A stretch of DNA of 64,000 bases, taken from assembly GCA_046728155.1 (NCBI GenBank), contig JBKPDY010000105.1, forward strand, positions 1 to 64,000, read 5' to 3'. A model generated the notes under the pieces. The model worked only from the letters and a program-made list of their open reading frames with translations. It had not been told where the DNA came from and did no database searches. Position numbers and translations under genes: made by a program. Numbering within the stretch: position 1 is the stretch's first letter; every line of letters starts with the position of its first letter. The stretch comes from CAWDLX01 sp046728155 (GTDB lineage: Bacteria > Actinomycetota > Actinomycetes > Mycobacteriales > Micromonosporaceae). Positions 1 through 8,918 of this stretch are shown here, piece by piece.

Positions 1-66
1 CGATTCGATGCCGAGCCGATCCGCCAGGCTGCGTACGCCGTCGGCCTGGCCCGCGCTCGCGCTCAC
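1..66 (-). CDS. DUF3052-family protein, N-terminal fragment cut by window edge
   Basis: Reading the minus strand from position 66, a GTG codon preceded by an AAGGAGG ribosome binding site (about positions 74-80) opens a frame MSASAGQADGVRSLADRLGI that runs off the left edge. The 'RSLADRLGI' start and the position near aceE match the small conserved actinobacterial DUF3052 family as I remember it. Only 22 codons are visible, so the family call rests on a short stretch and on context. It would be transcribed after the E1 gene at 179-2485, with about 110 bases between them. Confidence 0.55.
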   Translation of the reverse strand, partial: MSASAGQADGVRSLADRLGIES

Positions 67-178
67 AGCTGAGTGCCCTCCTTGTCCAATCGCTCGCGCC
101 GTACGGGCGATAGCGGTAGTCCACACACCCGGAGCGCCACGTGCAAGGGGCACACCGGATACCTGTGAAGATACGGCC

Positions 179-2485
179 TCACGCACCGAGAAGGGAGCGG
201 GCGCCCGCCTCGATCGCGCCCTCGGAGACGAGGATGAGCTGGGCGGCGTTACCCAGTGGGACGTATGAGTCGGCCGAGGCGACGCGGCGGACGCTTCCGA
301 CGTAGCCGGCGTCGACCAGCGCCGCGAGCACTCCCTCGCCCACGCCACCACTGCGGCGTGTCTCGTCGACCACCAGCACCCGTCCCGTCAGGCTCGCCTC
401 ACGCACGATGTCGGCGACCGGCAGTGGCGAGAGCCAGCGCAGGTCTACCACCCGTGCCCCGATTCCCTCGTCCGCGAGGCGTCCGGCCACCCGCAGCGAC
501 ATCCTCACGCCGTTGCCGAAAGTGAGAATCGTCAGGTGTTCGCCGTCGCCGTGGACACGCGCCCGGCCGAGGGTGACGTGCTCGCGCGCCCACTCCTCCG
601 GCGGCGGGTACGACGCGAGCCACCCGTTGTCGCCGCCGGCGTAGAGATCGCGGGTGTGGTAGAGCGCAATCGGCTCAAGAAAAACGCACACGCTGCCGTC
701 GACCTCGGCGGCGGCGAGACAGGTACGAAGCATCGGCGCCGCCTCGGCAGCACGCGACGGTACAGCGAGGACCAGCCCGGGGATGTCGCGGAGCACAGCC
801 ACCGAATTGTCGTTATGGAAGTGTCCGCCGAACCCTTCCTGATACGAGAGCCCGGCCACTCGGACGACCATCGGATTGCGGTAGGCGCCCTGGGAGAAGA
901 ACTGCATCGAGCCGGCCTCCCCGCGTAGTTGGTCCTCGGCGTTGTGCAGGTACGCGAGGTACTGGATCTCGGGTACGGGCACGGCTCCGGCCATGCCGGC
1001 GCCCAGAGCGAGGCCGAGGATGGACGTCTCGTCGAGCAGCGTGTCGAAAACGCGTGCGGCGCCGAACCGTTCCAGCAACCCCTTCGTCACGCCGTACACT
1101 CCGCCCTTTGCCGCCACGTCCTCGCCGAAGACGGTCACCGCGGGGTTGGTCGACAGCGCGTCGGTGACCGCGGCGTTGATCGTCTGCGCGAGTGTGAGCG
1201 GCCCGGCCTTCTCGGGCAGTTTCCCGCCGAAGGCATCCGCACGGGTGCGGTGTACGGGACCAGCCGCGGCGTCGGCGGCGTCGCTGACCGCCCGCGCAAC
1301 CCGGACCGGTCGACGGGTGACGAGTGGAGCCATCACCTCGTTCGCCGAGGCGAGCTTGGGCTCACCGACGACCTCCTCCGCCGTGCGGCGGACCTGCCAG
1401 CCGACCTCGTCATACCGCGCCAGCACCTCGGCCGCGGTCAGGACGCCGGCCGCGACCAACTGGGCGGCGGTGATCACCAGCGGGTCGCGGTCGAGGTCGG
1501 CCGCGATCTCGGCCGGTGAGCGGTACCCCACCTCGGCGTCTGCTCCGGCGTGCCCCATCAGCCGAACCACCCGCAGGTGCAGGATCGCGGGCTGACGCCG
1601 CTTCCGTACGTACGTCGCGGCCTCGATCGCCGAGTCGTAGACCTCGGTCAGATCGCATCCGTTCGCGGTGAGGTAGTGGAGCCCGGGCAACGACTGCAAC
1701 GACGAGGCGACCCAGCCCTCCGGTGACCGGACACTGATTCCGATTCCGTTGTCCTCGCAGACGAAGAGCACCGGAACCTTGCCCCCGGTACGCAGAAGCC
1801 AGCCGGCCGTGTTGAACGCGGCTCTGGCTACAGCGTGGTTCACCGAGGCGTCCCCGAACGAACAGAGCACGATGGCGTCCTCCGGCCACGCGATGTCCGC
1901 CAATGGTGTGCGGCGGGATCCGACCCGTGCTCCGGGTGAATGCCGCCGGCGCACTCCGAGGTGGTCGAGCGCGAAGCCGAGCCCGACCGCGCGGGGCAGG
2001 TGGGAGGCGATCGTCGACGTGGTCGGGATGATGTTCAGCTGTGGGTGACCGAACACCTTGTGCCGCCCGCCCGCGATCGGCTCTGTCGCCGCCGCGACCA
2101 CGCCGCGCATGACGTCGCGTACCGGATCCATGCCACCGACCTCCGCGCGCATCGCGCGGGCGCAGTAGAACGCTCCGGACCGGTAGTGAAGCAGAGCAGG
2201 GTCATCCGTGCGGGTCGCCGCCGCCAACGCCGCGTTCCCCTCGTGACCGGAGGACCCGATCGTATGGAAGCCCTCGCCGAACCCCCGCAGCCAGCGAGCC
2301 GCCAGGTCGAGGTGACGGCTCGTCAGCTGCGCTTCGAAAAGCTCCAGTGCGAGCCGACGGTTGAGTGCCCGACCCTCACGCAGCGGCGCGCGTAGGGTTT
2401 CGGCGGCGAGCTGCGGGGCTGGGAGTGCGTCGACCGCGGCGCGGAAATGGCCGTCCAGCTGCTCGGGGGTCGTCACCTGACCCAT
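179..2485 (-). CDS. Fused alpha/beta 2-oxo acid dehydrogenase E1 component
   Basis: A 768-residue thiamine-diphosphate enzyme with both E1 subunits in one chain. The N-terminal half is E1-alpha-like, with the cofactor motif GDASVN about residue 210 and 'EDNGIGIS' soon after. The C-terminal half, from about residue 430, is E1-beta-like ('VFGEDVAAKGGVYGVT', 'LDETSILGLALGAG', 'QEGFGGHFHNDNS'). Such enzymes decarboxylate a 2-oxo acid (pyruvate or branched-chain) and pass the acyl group to an E2 lipoyl protein; no E2 or E3 gene is in the window. I start at ATG 2485 because a longer in-frame extension upstream overlaps the yjbQ gene and does not look coding. The exact substrate cannot be told from sequence. 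It is unrelated in architecture to the homodimeric E1 at 3154-5934, so the cell has two E1 types side by side. Confidence 0.88.
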   Translation of the reverse strand: MGQVTTPEQLDGHFRAAVDALPAPQLAAETLRAPLREGRALNRRLALELFEAQLTSRHLDLAARWLRGFGEGFHTIGSSGHEGNAALAAATRTDDPALLHYRSGAFYCARAMRAEVGGMDPVRDVMRGVVAAATEPIAGGRHKVFGHPQLNIIPTTSTIASHLPRAVGLGFALDHLGVRRRHSPGARVGSRRTPLADIAWPEDAIVLCSFGDASVNHAVARAAFNTAGWLLRTGGKVPVLFVCEDNGIGISVRSPEGWVASSLQSLPGLHYLTANGCDLTEVYDSAIEAATYVRKRRQPAILHLRVVRLMGHAGADAEVGYRSPAEIAADLDRDPLVITAAQLVAAGVLTAAEVLARYDEVGWQVRRTAEEVVGEPKLASANEVMAPLVTRRPVRVARAVSDAADAAAGPVHRTRADAFGGKLPEKAGPLTLAQTINAAVTDALSTNPAVTVFGEDVAAKGGVYGVTKGLLERFGAARVFDTLLDETSILGLALGAGMAGAVPVPEIQYLAYLHNAEDQLRGEAGSMQFFSQGAYRNPMVVRVAGLSYQEGFGGHFHNDNSVAVLRDIPGLVLAVPSRAAEAAPMLRTCLAAAEVDGSVCVFLEPIALYHTRDLYAGGDNGWLASYPPPEEWAREHVTLGRARVHGDGEHLTILTFGNGVRMSLRVAGRLADEGIGARVVDLRWLSPLPVADIVREASLTGRVLVVDETRRSGGVGEGVLAALVDAGYVGSVRRVASADSYVPLGNAAQLILVSEGAIEAGARSLLGA

Positions 2486-2576
2486 TATGGCCGCCGACCC
2501 CACCAGCCCCGTTTGCCCGGACGGCTCAGCGATGACATGCGGGTAAGCCGGCGTCCGTACGAACAGCCTCGACCGG

Positions 2577-2981
2577 TCAGCCAGGGAGGAAGCTGAAGCG
2601 GACCTGGCGGGTGGGGTTGTCCCCGTTCGGGTCGACCAGGCAGATCGATTGCCAGGTCCCGAGCGCGATTCGCCCACCCACCACCGGCAGGGTGGCGTAC
2701 GGGGCGACGAGCGCGGGAAGGACATGGTCACGCCCGTGCCCGGGGGTGCCATGCCGGTGCCGCCAACGATCATCGGCCGGCAGGACCTCGTCGAGAGTTC
2801 GCATCAGGTCGGTCTCGGAACCTGCGCCCGTCTCGATGATGGCCAGCCCGGCGGTGGCATGCGGAGCGAAGACATGCAACAGGCCGTCACCGCGGCCGGC
2901 CACGAACGAGGCCGCCTCTGCCGTGATGTCGACGACGGTCGCACGTGACCCCGTCCGTACCACCACCACTTCGGACTCCAC
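2577..2981 (-). CDS. YjbQ/UPF0047 family protein
   Basis: A 134-residue single-domain protein. The conserved UPF0047 features are visible: 'HVFAPHATAGLAIIE' near residues 36-50, a His-rich 'RHRHGTPGHGRDH' segment near 72-85 and the C-terminal 'ALGTWQSICLVDPNG'. The His residues form the family's metal-like site. Members have weak secondary thiamine-phosphate synthase activity, and the true role is not settled. The GTG start at 2981 gives the usual family length. It is read toward the E1 gene with about 90 bases between, so co-transcription with a ThDP enzyme is possible, which fits a thiamine-linked annotation but does not prove it. It is divergent from aceE. Confidence 0.85.
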   Translation of the reverse strand: MESEVVVVRTGSRATVVDITAEAASFVAGRGDGLLHVFAPHATAGLAIIETGAGSETDLMRTLDEVLPADDRWRHRHGTPGHGRDHVLPALVAPYATLPVVGGRIALGTWQSICLVDPNGDNPTRQVRFSFLPG

Positions 2982-3153
2982 ATCGGCCAGTGTCGCACCC
3001 GCCGGGGCGGGCTACCCACGGGTACGTGTCGCGGGTCGCGTTCGGACCGGGTTGGCGTGACGGAAGGGGCGAGCGCGGGGCAGGATGGCAGTCGAGGAAA
3101 CAGTCCTTGAACGCACTCTGGCGACCCCGGAGTCCTCCCGCTAAGGAACAACA

Positions 3154-5934
3154 GTGGCCACCGTACGCAAGCGCCCGGTGATCAGCGATGGTCTGCCGAG
3201 CCAGCTGCCCGATATCGACCCGGAGGAGACCCTCGAGTGGATCGACTCCCTGGACGGCGTCATTGACGAGCGCGGCCGCCAGCGCGCCCGCTACGTCATG
3301 CTCCGCCTGCTGGAACGGGCCCGCGAGCGACAGGTCGGAGTGCCGCCGCTGACGACGACGGACTACATCAACACGATCCCGCCCGAGCGGGAGCCGTGGT
3401 TCCCCGGCGACGAGTTCCTGGAACGGCGGATCCGGGCGTATATCCGGTGGAACGCGGCGATCATGGTCCACCGGGCGCAACGGCCGGGCATCGGCGCGGG
3501 CGGACACATCTCCACGTACGCCAGTAGCGCCAGCCTGTATGAGGTCGGCTTCAACCACTTCTTCCAGGGTCGAAACCACCCCGGCGGCGGCGACCAGATC
3601 TACTTCCAGGGCCACGCTTCGCCCGGGATGTACGCCCGGGCGTTCATGGAGGGGCGCCTGACCGAGGCCCAGTTGGACGGATTCCGCCAGGAGCTCTCCC
3701 ACGCCGGGAAGGGCGGCGGCCTGCCCTCGTACCCCCACCCGCGGCTGATGCCGGACTTCTGGGAGTTCCCGACCGTCTCGATGGGACTCGGCGGCCTGAA
3801 CGCCATCTTCCAGGCGCGGTTCAACCGGTACCTGCATCATCGCGGCCTGAAGGACACCAGCGAGCAGCGCGTCTGGGCGTTCCTCGGCGACGGTGAGATG
3901 GACGAACCCGAGACGGTCGGCGCCATCGGCCTGGCTGCCCGCGAAGAACTGGACAACCTCACCTTCGTCATCAACTGCAACCTGCAGCGGCTGGACGGTC
4001 CGGTACGCGGCAACGGCAAGATCATCCAGGAGCTGGAGGCGTTCTTCCGGGGGGCGGGTTGGAACGTCATCAAGGTGATCTGGGGCCGGGAATGGGATCC
4101 GTTGCTCGCCGCGGACACCGATGGCGCACTGGTGAACCTGATGAACATCACACCGGACGGCGACTACCAGACGTACAAGGCCGAGTCCGGCGCGTACGTG
4201 CGGGAGCACTTCTTCGGCCGCGACCCGCGCACCCGCAGGATGGTCGAGGGCATGACCGACGACGAGATCTGGAACCTCAAGCGTGGGGGCCACGACTACC
4301 GCAAGCTGTACGCCGCGTACAAGGCGGCAACCGAGCACACCGGACAGCCGACGGTCATCCTGGCCAAGACCATCAAGGGGTGGACGCTCGGGTCGAGCTT
4401 CGAAGGTCGCAACGCCACGCACCAGATGAAGAAGTTGACCCTCGCTGACCTGAAGGCGTTCCGGGACCGGCTCTACCTCGATATCCCCGACTCCGCCCTC
4501 GAGGCCGACCCGTACCAGCCGCCGTACTTCCTGCCCCCGCCGAACTCGGACGAGATGCAGTACGTGCATCAGCGCCGGAAGGCTCTCGGCGGCCCGATCC
4601 CCGAGCGACGGGCCAGGCACACCCGGTTGCCGATCCCCGCGTCGACGGCCTTCGATGGCGTCAAGCGCGGCACGGGTAAGCAGAAGGTCGCCACGACGAT
4701 GGCCTTCGTACGGCTGCTCAAGGACCTGATGAAGGACAAGGAGTTCGGCCAGCACTTCGTGCCGATCATTCCGGACGAGGCTCGGACGTTCGGCATGGAC
4801 TCGCTCTTCCCGACGGCGAAGATCTACTCGCCGCATGGTCAGCAGTACACGCCGGTCGACCGCGAGCTCTTCCTCTCCTACCGCGAGTCGACGACCGGTC
4901 AGATCCTGCACGAGGGCATCAACGAGGCCGGTTCGGTCGCATCGTTCACCGCGGCGGGGTCGGCGTACGCGACGCATGGCGTGCCGATGATCCCGATCTA
5001 CATCTTCTACTCGATGTTCGGTTTCCAGCGCACCGCCGACGGACTGTGGGCCGCCGCCGACCAGATGGCGCGGGGGTTCCTGCTCGGAGCGACGGCCGGA
5101 CGCACCACGTTGAACGGTGAGGGTCTGCAGCACGAGGACGGCCATTCGCACCTGATCGCGGCGACCAACCCGGCCGTCGTGGCTTATGACCCGGCCTTCG
5201 CCTACGAGTTGGCCCACATCACCGAGAACGCGCTGCACCGCATGTACGGGAAGCAGCCGGAGGACATCTTCTACTACCTGACCGTCTACAACGAACCGAT
5301 CCACCAGCCGGCCCAGCCGGACAATGTCGATGTCGACGGTCTGCTCAAGGGGCTCTACCGTTACGCACCGGCACCGTCCACAGAGGGCAGCGGGGCACAC
5401 CGGGTGGAGGAGGGCGAGCCCGCTCCGCGGGCCAACATCCTCGCCTCCGGTACGGGCATGCAGTGGGCGCTCAAGGCGCAACACCTCCTGGCGCAGGACT
5501 GGGGAGTCGCCGCCGACGTGTGGTCGGCCACGTCATGGACCGAGCTGCGCCGGGACGCGGTCACCTGCGAGGAGTGGAACCTCATGCACTCCGATGCCGA
5601 GCCACACGTTCCGTACGTGACAAGGGCTCTGCCCGAGACCGATGTACCGGTGATCGCGGTGTCGGACTTCATGCGGGCCGTGCCGGACCTGATCTCCCGT
5701 TGGGTACCCGGTCCGTACACATCTCTCGGTACCGACGGGTTCGGCATGTCGGACACCCGGCACGCGTTGCGCCGCCACTTCCATGTCGACGCGGAGACCA
5801 TCGTCGTCGCGACCCTACGGCAGCTCGCGCTGACCGGGGCGGTCGAGCCCAGACTGGCGGCTGAGGCGGCGAAGACGTACGCGATCGACGATGTGACCGC
5901 CGCCCCGGTCGGCGAGACCGGAGGCGACACCTGA
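3154..5934 (+). CDS. aceE: Pyruvate dehydrogenase E1, homodimeric type
   Basis: A 926-residue enzyme, close to the usual length of actinobacterial AceE. It carries the ThDP motif 'GDGEMDEPE' near residue 246 followed by 'INCNLQRLDGPVRGNGK', the characteristic 'NYFH-type' Q/H-rich N-terminal region (GGHISTYASSASLYEVGFNHFF), and the transketolase-like central domain ('FTAAGSAYATHGVPMIPIYIFYSMFGFQR'). It decarboxylates pyruvate and feeds acetyl groups to the lipoyl E2 of the pyruvate dehydrogenase complex in the cytosol. The GTG start at 3154 has AAGGA about seven bases upstream. The 170-base divergent gap to yjbQ should hold its promoter; I could not pick a convincing -10/-35 pair. Confidence 0.97.
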   Translation: MATVRKRPVISDGLPSQLPDIDPEETLEWIDSLDGVIDERGRQRARYVMLRLLERARERQVGVPPLTTTDYINTIPPEREPWFPGDEFLERRIRAYIRWNAAIMVHRAQRPGIGAGGHISTYASSASLYEVGFNHFFQGRNHPGGGDQIYFQGHASPGMYARAFMEGRLTEAQLDGFRQELSHAGKGGGLPSYPHPRLMPDFWEFPTVSMGLGGLNAIFQARFNRYLHHRGLKDTSEQRVWAFLGDGEMDEPETVGAIGLAAREELDNLTFVINCNLQRLDGPVRGNGKIIQELEAFFRGAGWNVIKVIWGREWDPLLAADTDGALVNLMNITPDGDYQTYKAESGAYVREHFFGRDPRTRRMVEGMTDDEIWNLKRGGHDYRKLYAAYKAATEHTGQPTVILAKTIKGWTLGSSFEGRNATHQMKKLTLADLKAFRDRLYLDIPDSALEADPYQPPYFLPPPNSDEMQYVHQRRKALGGPIPERRARHTRLPIPASTAFDGVKRGTGKQKVATTMAFVRLLKDLMKDKEFGQHFVPIIPDEARTFGMDSLFPTAKIYSPHGQQYTPVDRELFLSYRESTTGQILHEGINEAGSVASFTAAGSAYATHGVPMIPIYIFYSMFGFQRTADGLWAAADQMARGFLLGATAGRTTLNGEGLQHEDGHSHLIAATNPAVVAYDPAFAYELAHITENALHRMYGKQPEDIFYYLTVYNEPIHQPAQPDNVDVDGLLKGLYRYAPAPSTEGSGAHRVEEGEPAPRANILASGTGMQWALKAQHLLAQDWGVAADVWSATSWTELRRDAVTCEEWNLMHSDAEPHVPYVTRALPETDVPVIAVSDFMRAVPDLISRWVPGPYTSLGTDGFGMSDTRHALRRHFHVDAETIVVATLRQLALTGAVEPRLAAEAAKTYAIDDVTAAPVGETGGDT

Positions 5935-6001
5935 AATCGTTGGCGCTCGCTGCGCTCGCGCGGCCCAGGGCGGCGGGTCCCACTGTGGAGGTGCGCCCCG
6001 G

Positions 6002-8878
6002 GTGAGGCTGCCACGCCAGCGGACCCCCCGACGCATTCGTCTAACTCTGTCGCCCCTGACCTCGGTCGCACTCGTCGCGGCCGCGGTGTTCGCACTCGTC
6101 GGCATCGGCTCGCCGCTGCTGGGCCACGGCGTCTTCGCCGCGACCGACCAGCTCGTTGCCCGTAGCCCGTACGTCGACGCCGGCTTCGCCGGTACGCGGA
6201 TCAGCAACGGTTTCCTGGACGACACATACAACGCCGAGCTACCGTCAGAAATCCTCTTTGGACAGTCCATACGGGATGGTTCGGTGGCGTTCTGGAACCC
6301 CTACATCTCCGGCGGTAGTCCGTTGAGCGCGATCCCGAACAGCGGGGTGTTCTCTCCATTGGCCCTGCCGTTCTGGGTGCTGCCCGGCTGGCTCGCGCCG
6401 GCGTACCAGAAGCTGTTGGAGACGGTGGTCGCGATGGCGGGCTGCTACTTCTTCCTCCGGCGCCTGCGCCTTCGTCCCCCGGCCGCACTATTCGGCGGCA
6501 CGGTATTCGCCAGCTCGGCCTTCATGGTCGTGTGGACGAACTGGCCACAGACCCGGGTGGCCGCCGTGATCCCGTGGGTCTTCTGGGCGTTGGAGCGGTT
6601 GATCCAGCGCCGTCGGGTTACCGATGCGGTTCTCCTCGCTGCCGCGGTCGGCGTCATGCTCCTGGGCGGGTTCCCGGCCGTCACCGCGTTCACGTTGCTC
6701 ACCGCGGGCGCGTACGCGTTGGCGCGGAGCCTCGCCGAGCACCGTTTGCGCCGCCACCGAGCCCTCGCCGTGATCTTAGCCGCCGGTGCCGCCGTCGTGG
6801 GAGGGCTCGCAATTGCCGCGGTTCAGCTTCTCCCGTTCCGCGCGTTCTACTCGTCCTGGCTGATCGAGGGCCGCGGCCAGACCGGCCAGCACCTCAGCCC
6901 GGCCGACCTCGCCTCCAGCTTCGCCCCGTGGGTGTACGGCGGCGTCTCCCCCGACTCGAGCGACCCGATCTGGTCCCAGGACGCGAACATCGTGGAGGCC
7001 TCGTCCTATGTGGGCGCTGCCGCGCTGGTCCTCATCGTGGTGGCACTCGCCACCGTACGGGCCGGCCGGACCCTGCTGCCCCGAGCGGCCTGGATCACGG
7101 TCGTGAGCGCCGCGGCTGCCTGGCTGCTGCTGATCTACGTCGGCGGTCCCCTCGCGCTCGTGGAGCACCTGCCGATCTTCTCCAGCAACTTCATCGGCCG
7201 AGCCCGCAGCGTTCTGGGCTTCCTGCTCGCGGTGCTGGCCGCGGTCGGCTTCGATCTGCTGCTGCGCCCACGGGCCCGGACCGCGACCTGGCGGGCGTGG
7301 TGGCGAACCCACGCGGCGGCGATCGCCGTGGCCGTCGCGGCCATCGGGGTCACCGTCTGGCTCGTCATCCTGGCCCGGACGACCAGCGCCCGTGCCGACG
7401 CCGCCGGTACGCCCGCGAACGTCACCAGCCACGTCGCCTTCGCCAACCGCCAACTGCTCGTCGGGGTGGTGCTGCTCGCCGTCGCCGTCGCCGCGGCGAG
7501 TGTGCTGCTGTGGCGGCGCCGTCGCCGGGCCGGCCAGGGCACGGCGATCCGGTCGGTGGCGGCGGGCGTGCTGCTGGCCCTGGTCATCGGGCAGGGGCTC
7601 GCGTTCGTCGGGCCGTACTGGCCGCGACCGGACCGGTCGACCTTCTACCCGGCCACGGACGTGCAGCGTTATCTGGCGGCCCACCTCGACCACGAACGGT
7701 TCGCCGGGTCGGCCCAGGCGATGCCGATGGGCGGCGACGTCCCGCTGCACCTACGGGGCTTGCAGGGGCACGCGTTCATGAATGCCCGGCTCGCCGCGCT
7801 CCTGCGGGCGATGCCGGAGAATCCCGTCCCGCTCGCGACGCACATCCTGTTCCCGACCTCCGCGGCCGTGGCTACCAGTCCGGTGCTCGACCGGTTGGCC
7901 GGGCGTTACTTCATCACCTCGCCACGCGGCCCCGTCTTCGGCGCGCCGCACCCGCCCTCGGCTTCAGCCGCCGCGATCACCCTTACTCCAGGGGGCTCGG
8001 TTACGGCGCCGGTCCCGACGCCGGGGCCACTTCGCGCGGTGGGGATCCTCCCGGTCACCGGCGGACTGCCCGCCGACGCATCGGTAAGCGTCTCCGTGAC
8101 CGACGCACACGGAGTGCGGCTCGCCACCGGTCGGCGACTGGCCACCGAACTATTTCCCGGCGTGGTCTTCTACGTGCCGGTCGCCGGCGAGGCAATCCCG
8201 GCCGGAACACACCTGACGGCCACGATCACCCTGCACGCACGGGTCCCGCTGGCGGTCGCCGGCAACGGCACCGGAGGCCCGGTCGCCATCGGTTCGGTAA
8301 GCCCCCTGCCCGACGGGCTGCGGCTGGTGTACGCCGGTTCGGCCATCATCTACGAACGGATCAACGCCCTGCTCCGCATCCGGTGGGCGGCCCGGGCCGT
8401 GGTCCAGCCCGATCAGGCTGCCCGCGTCGCCCTGCTCGCGTCGGGCGCCCTCGCTCCGGACCAGGTCGTGCTGGACGGCCCCGGGCCGCTGGCTGCAGGC
8501 CGCCCCGGCACCGTCAGGGTCGAAACTGATGGAAACGACCGCATAGAGGCGACGGTCAGCGCCGCCGGCTCCGGGTACCTCGTCGTCGCAGACGCACTCC
8601 AGCAGGGCTGGTCGGCGAGCGTCGACGGCCGGCCGGCGCCGCTTGTGGCCGCTGACGAGGCAGTGGTCGCCGTCCCGGTCGGTGCCGGCGAGCACCGGGT
8701 TGAGCTGCGTTACGATGCCCCTTACCGCGGTCTGGGGACCTGGCTCAGCGCCCTGGCGCTCCTGACCGCCGCCGCTCTGCTCATAGTCGACTCTCGACTG
8801 GCCCGCCGGCGCACGAACGGGCCGCGGGCCACGTTCCGTACGGCGGCACGACACATCGGAGGTCCCGGCCACCCATGA
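6002..8878 (+). CDS. YfhO-type multi-pass membrane protein (putative GT-C glycosyltransferase)
   Basis: A 958-residue integral membrane protein with a GTG start. An N-terminal transmembrane helix is followed by an outward loop ('FWNPYISGGSPLSAIPNSGVF'-like, about residues 98-117) typical of YfhO proteins, then roughly ten further hydrophobic helices to about residue 530, a long soluble beta-rich region and one last helix near residue 920. YfhO proteins are thought to transfer sugars from polyprenyl-phosphate carriers to envelope polymers outside the membrane. Its stop codon overlaps the ATG of the next gene (ATGA at 8875), a polyprenyl-phosphate glycosyltransferase, and a candidate flippase follows, so all three probably form one pathway. 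The acceptor is unknown. Confidence 0.75.
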   Translation: MRLPRQRTPRRIRLTLSPLTSVALVAAAVFALVGIGSPLLGHGVFAATDQLVARSPYVDAGFAGTRISNGFLDDTYNAELPSEILFGQSIRDGSVAFWNPYISGGSPLSAIPNSGVFSPLALPFWVLPGWLAPAYQKLLETVVAMAGCYFFLRRLRLRPPAALFGGTVFASSAFMVVWTNWPQTRVAAVIPWVFWALERLIQRRRVTDAVLLAAAVGVMLLGGFPAVTAFTLLTAGAYALARSLAEHRLRRHRALAVILAAGAAVVGGLAIAAVQLLPFRAFYSSWLIEGRGQTGQHLSPADLASSFAPWVYGGVSPDSSDPIWSQDANIVEASSYVGAAALVLIVVALATVRAGRTLLPRAAWITVVSAAAAWLLLIYVGGPLALVEHLPIFSSNFIGRARSVLGFLLAVLAAVGFDLLLRPRARTATWRAWWRTHAAAIAVAVAAIGVTVWLVILARTTSARADAAGTPANVTSHVAFANRQLLVGVVLLAVAVAAASVLLWRRRRRAGQGTAIRSVAAGVLLALVIGQGLAFVGPYWPRPDRSTFYPATDVQRYLAAHLDHERFAGSAQAMPMGGDVPLHLRGLQGHAFMNARLAALLRAMPENPVPLATHILFPTSAAVATSPVLDRLAGRYFITSPRGPVFGAPHPPSASAAAITLTPGGSVTAPVPTPGPLRAVGILPVTGGLPADASVSVSVTDAHGVRLATGRRLATELFPGVVFYVPVAGEAIPAGTHLTATITLHARVPLAVAGNGTGGPVAIGSVSPLPDGLRLVYAGSAIIYERINALLRIRWAARAVVQPDQAARVALLASGALAPDQVVLDGPGPLAAGRPGTVRVETDGNDRIEATVSAAGSGYLVVADALQQGWSASVDGRPAPLVAADEAVVAVPVGAGEHRVELRYDAPYRGLGTWLSALALLTAAALLIVDSRLARRRTNGPRATFRTAARHIGGPGHP

Positions 8879-8918
8879 GCGAGCCGACAGCGAGTGAGCA
8901 TCGCAGGGCCGGCAGGCC
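8875..8918 (+). repeat. Dispersed 44-bp repeat, copy 1, at a stop/start junction
   Basis: These 44 bases match the reverse complement of 36188-36231 at 42 positions (mismatches at repeat positions 7 and 38). The repeat starts exactly with ATGA, the four bases that form the stop of the upstream gene and the start of the glycosyltransferase. Its plus frame reads MSEPTASEHRRAGRP. Confidence 0.85.

Noticed and set aside
2887..5484. Long minus-strand open frame opposite aceE
   Set aside because: It is antisense to a clear, conserved aceE and its product is Arg/Val/Gly/His-biased, as expected from a G/C-rich shadow frame.
5935..6001. GCGCTCG repeats after aceE as an element
   Set aside because: Short direct repeats of this kind (also near 36070 and 27700) are common low-complexity words in G/C-rich actinomycetes; no defined ends.
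6532..8529. 665-codon plus-strand frame inside the YfhO gene
   Set aside because: Extreme Arg/Gly/Pro content and no motif; the overlapping frame has the membrane helices.
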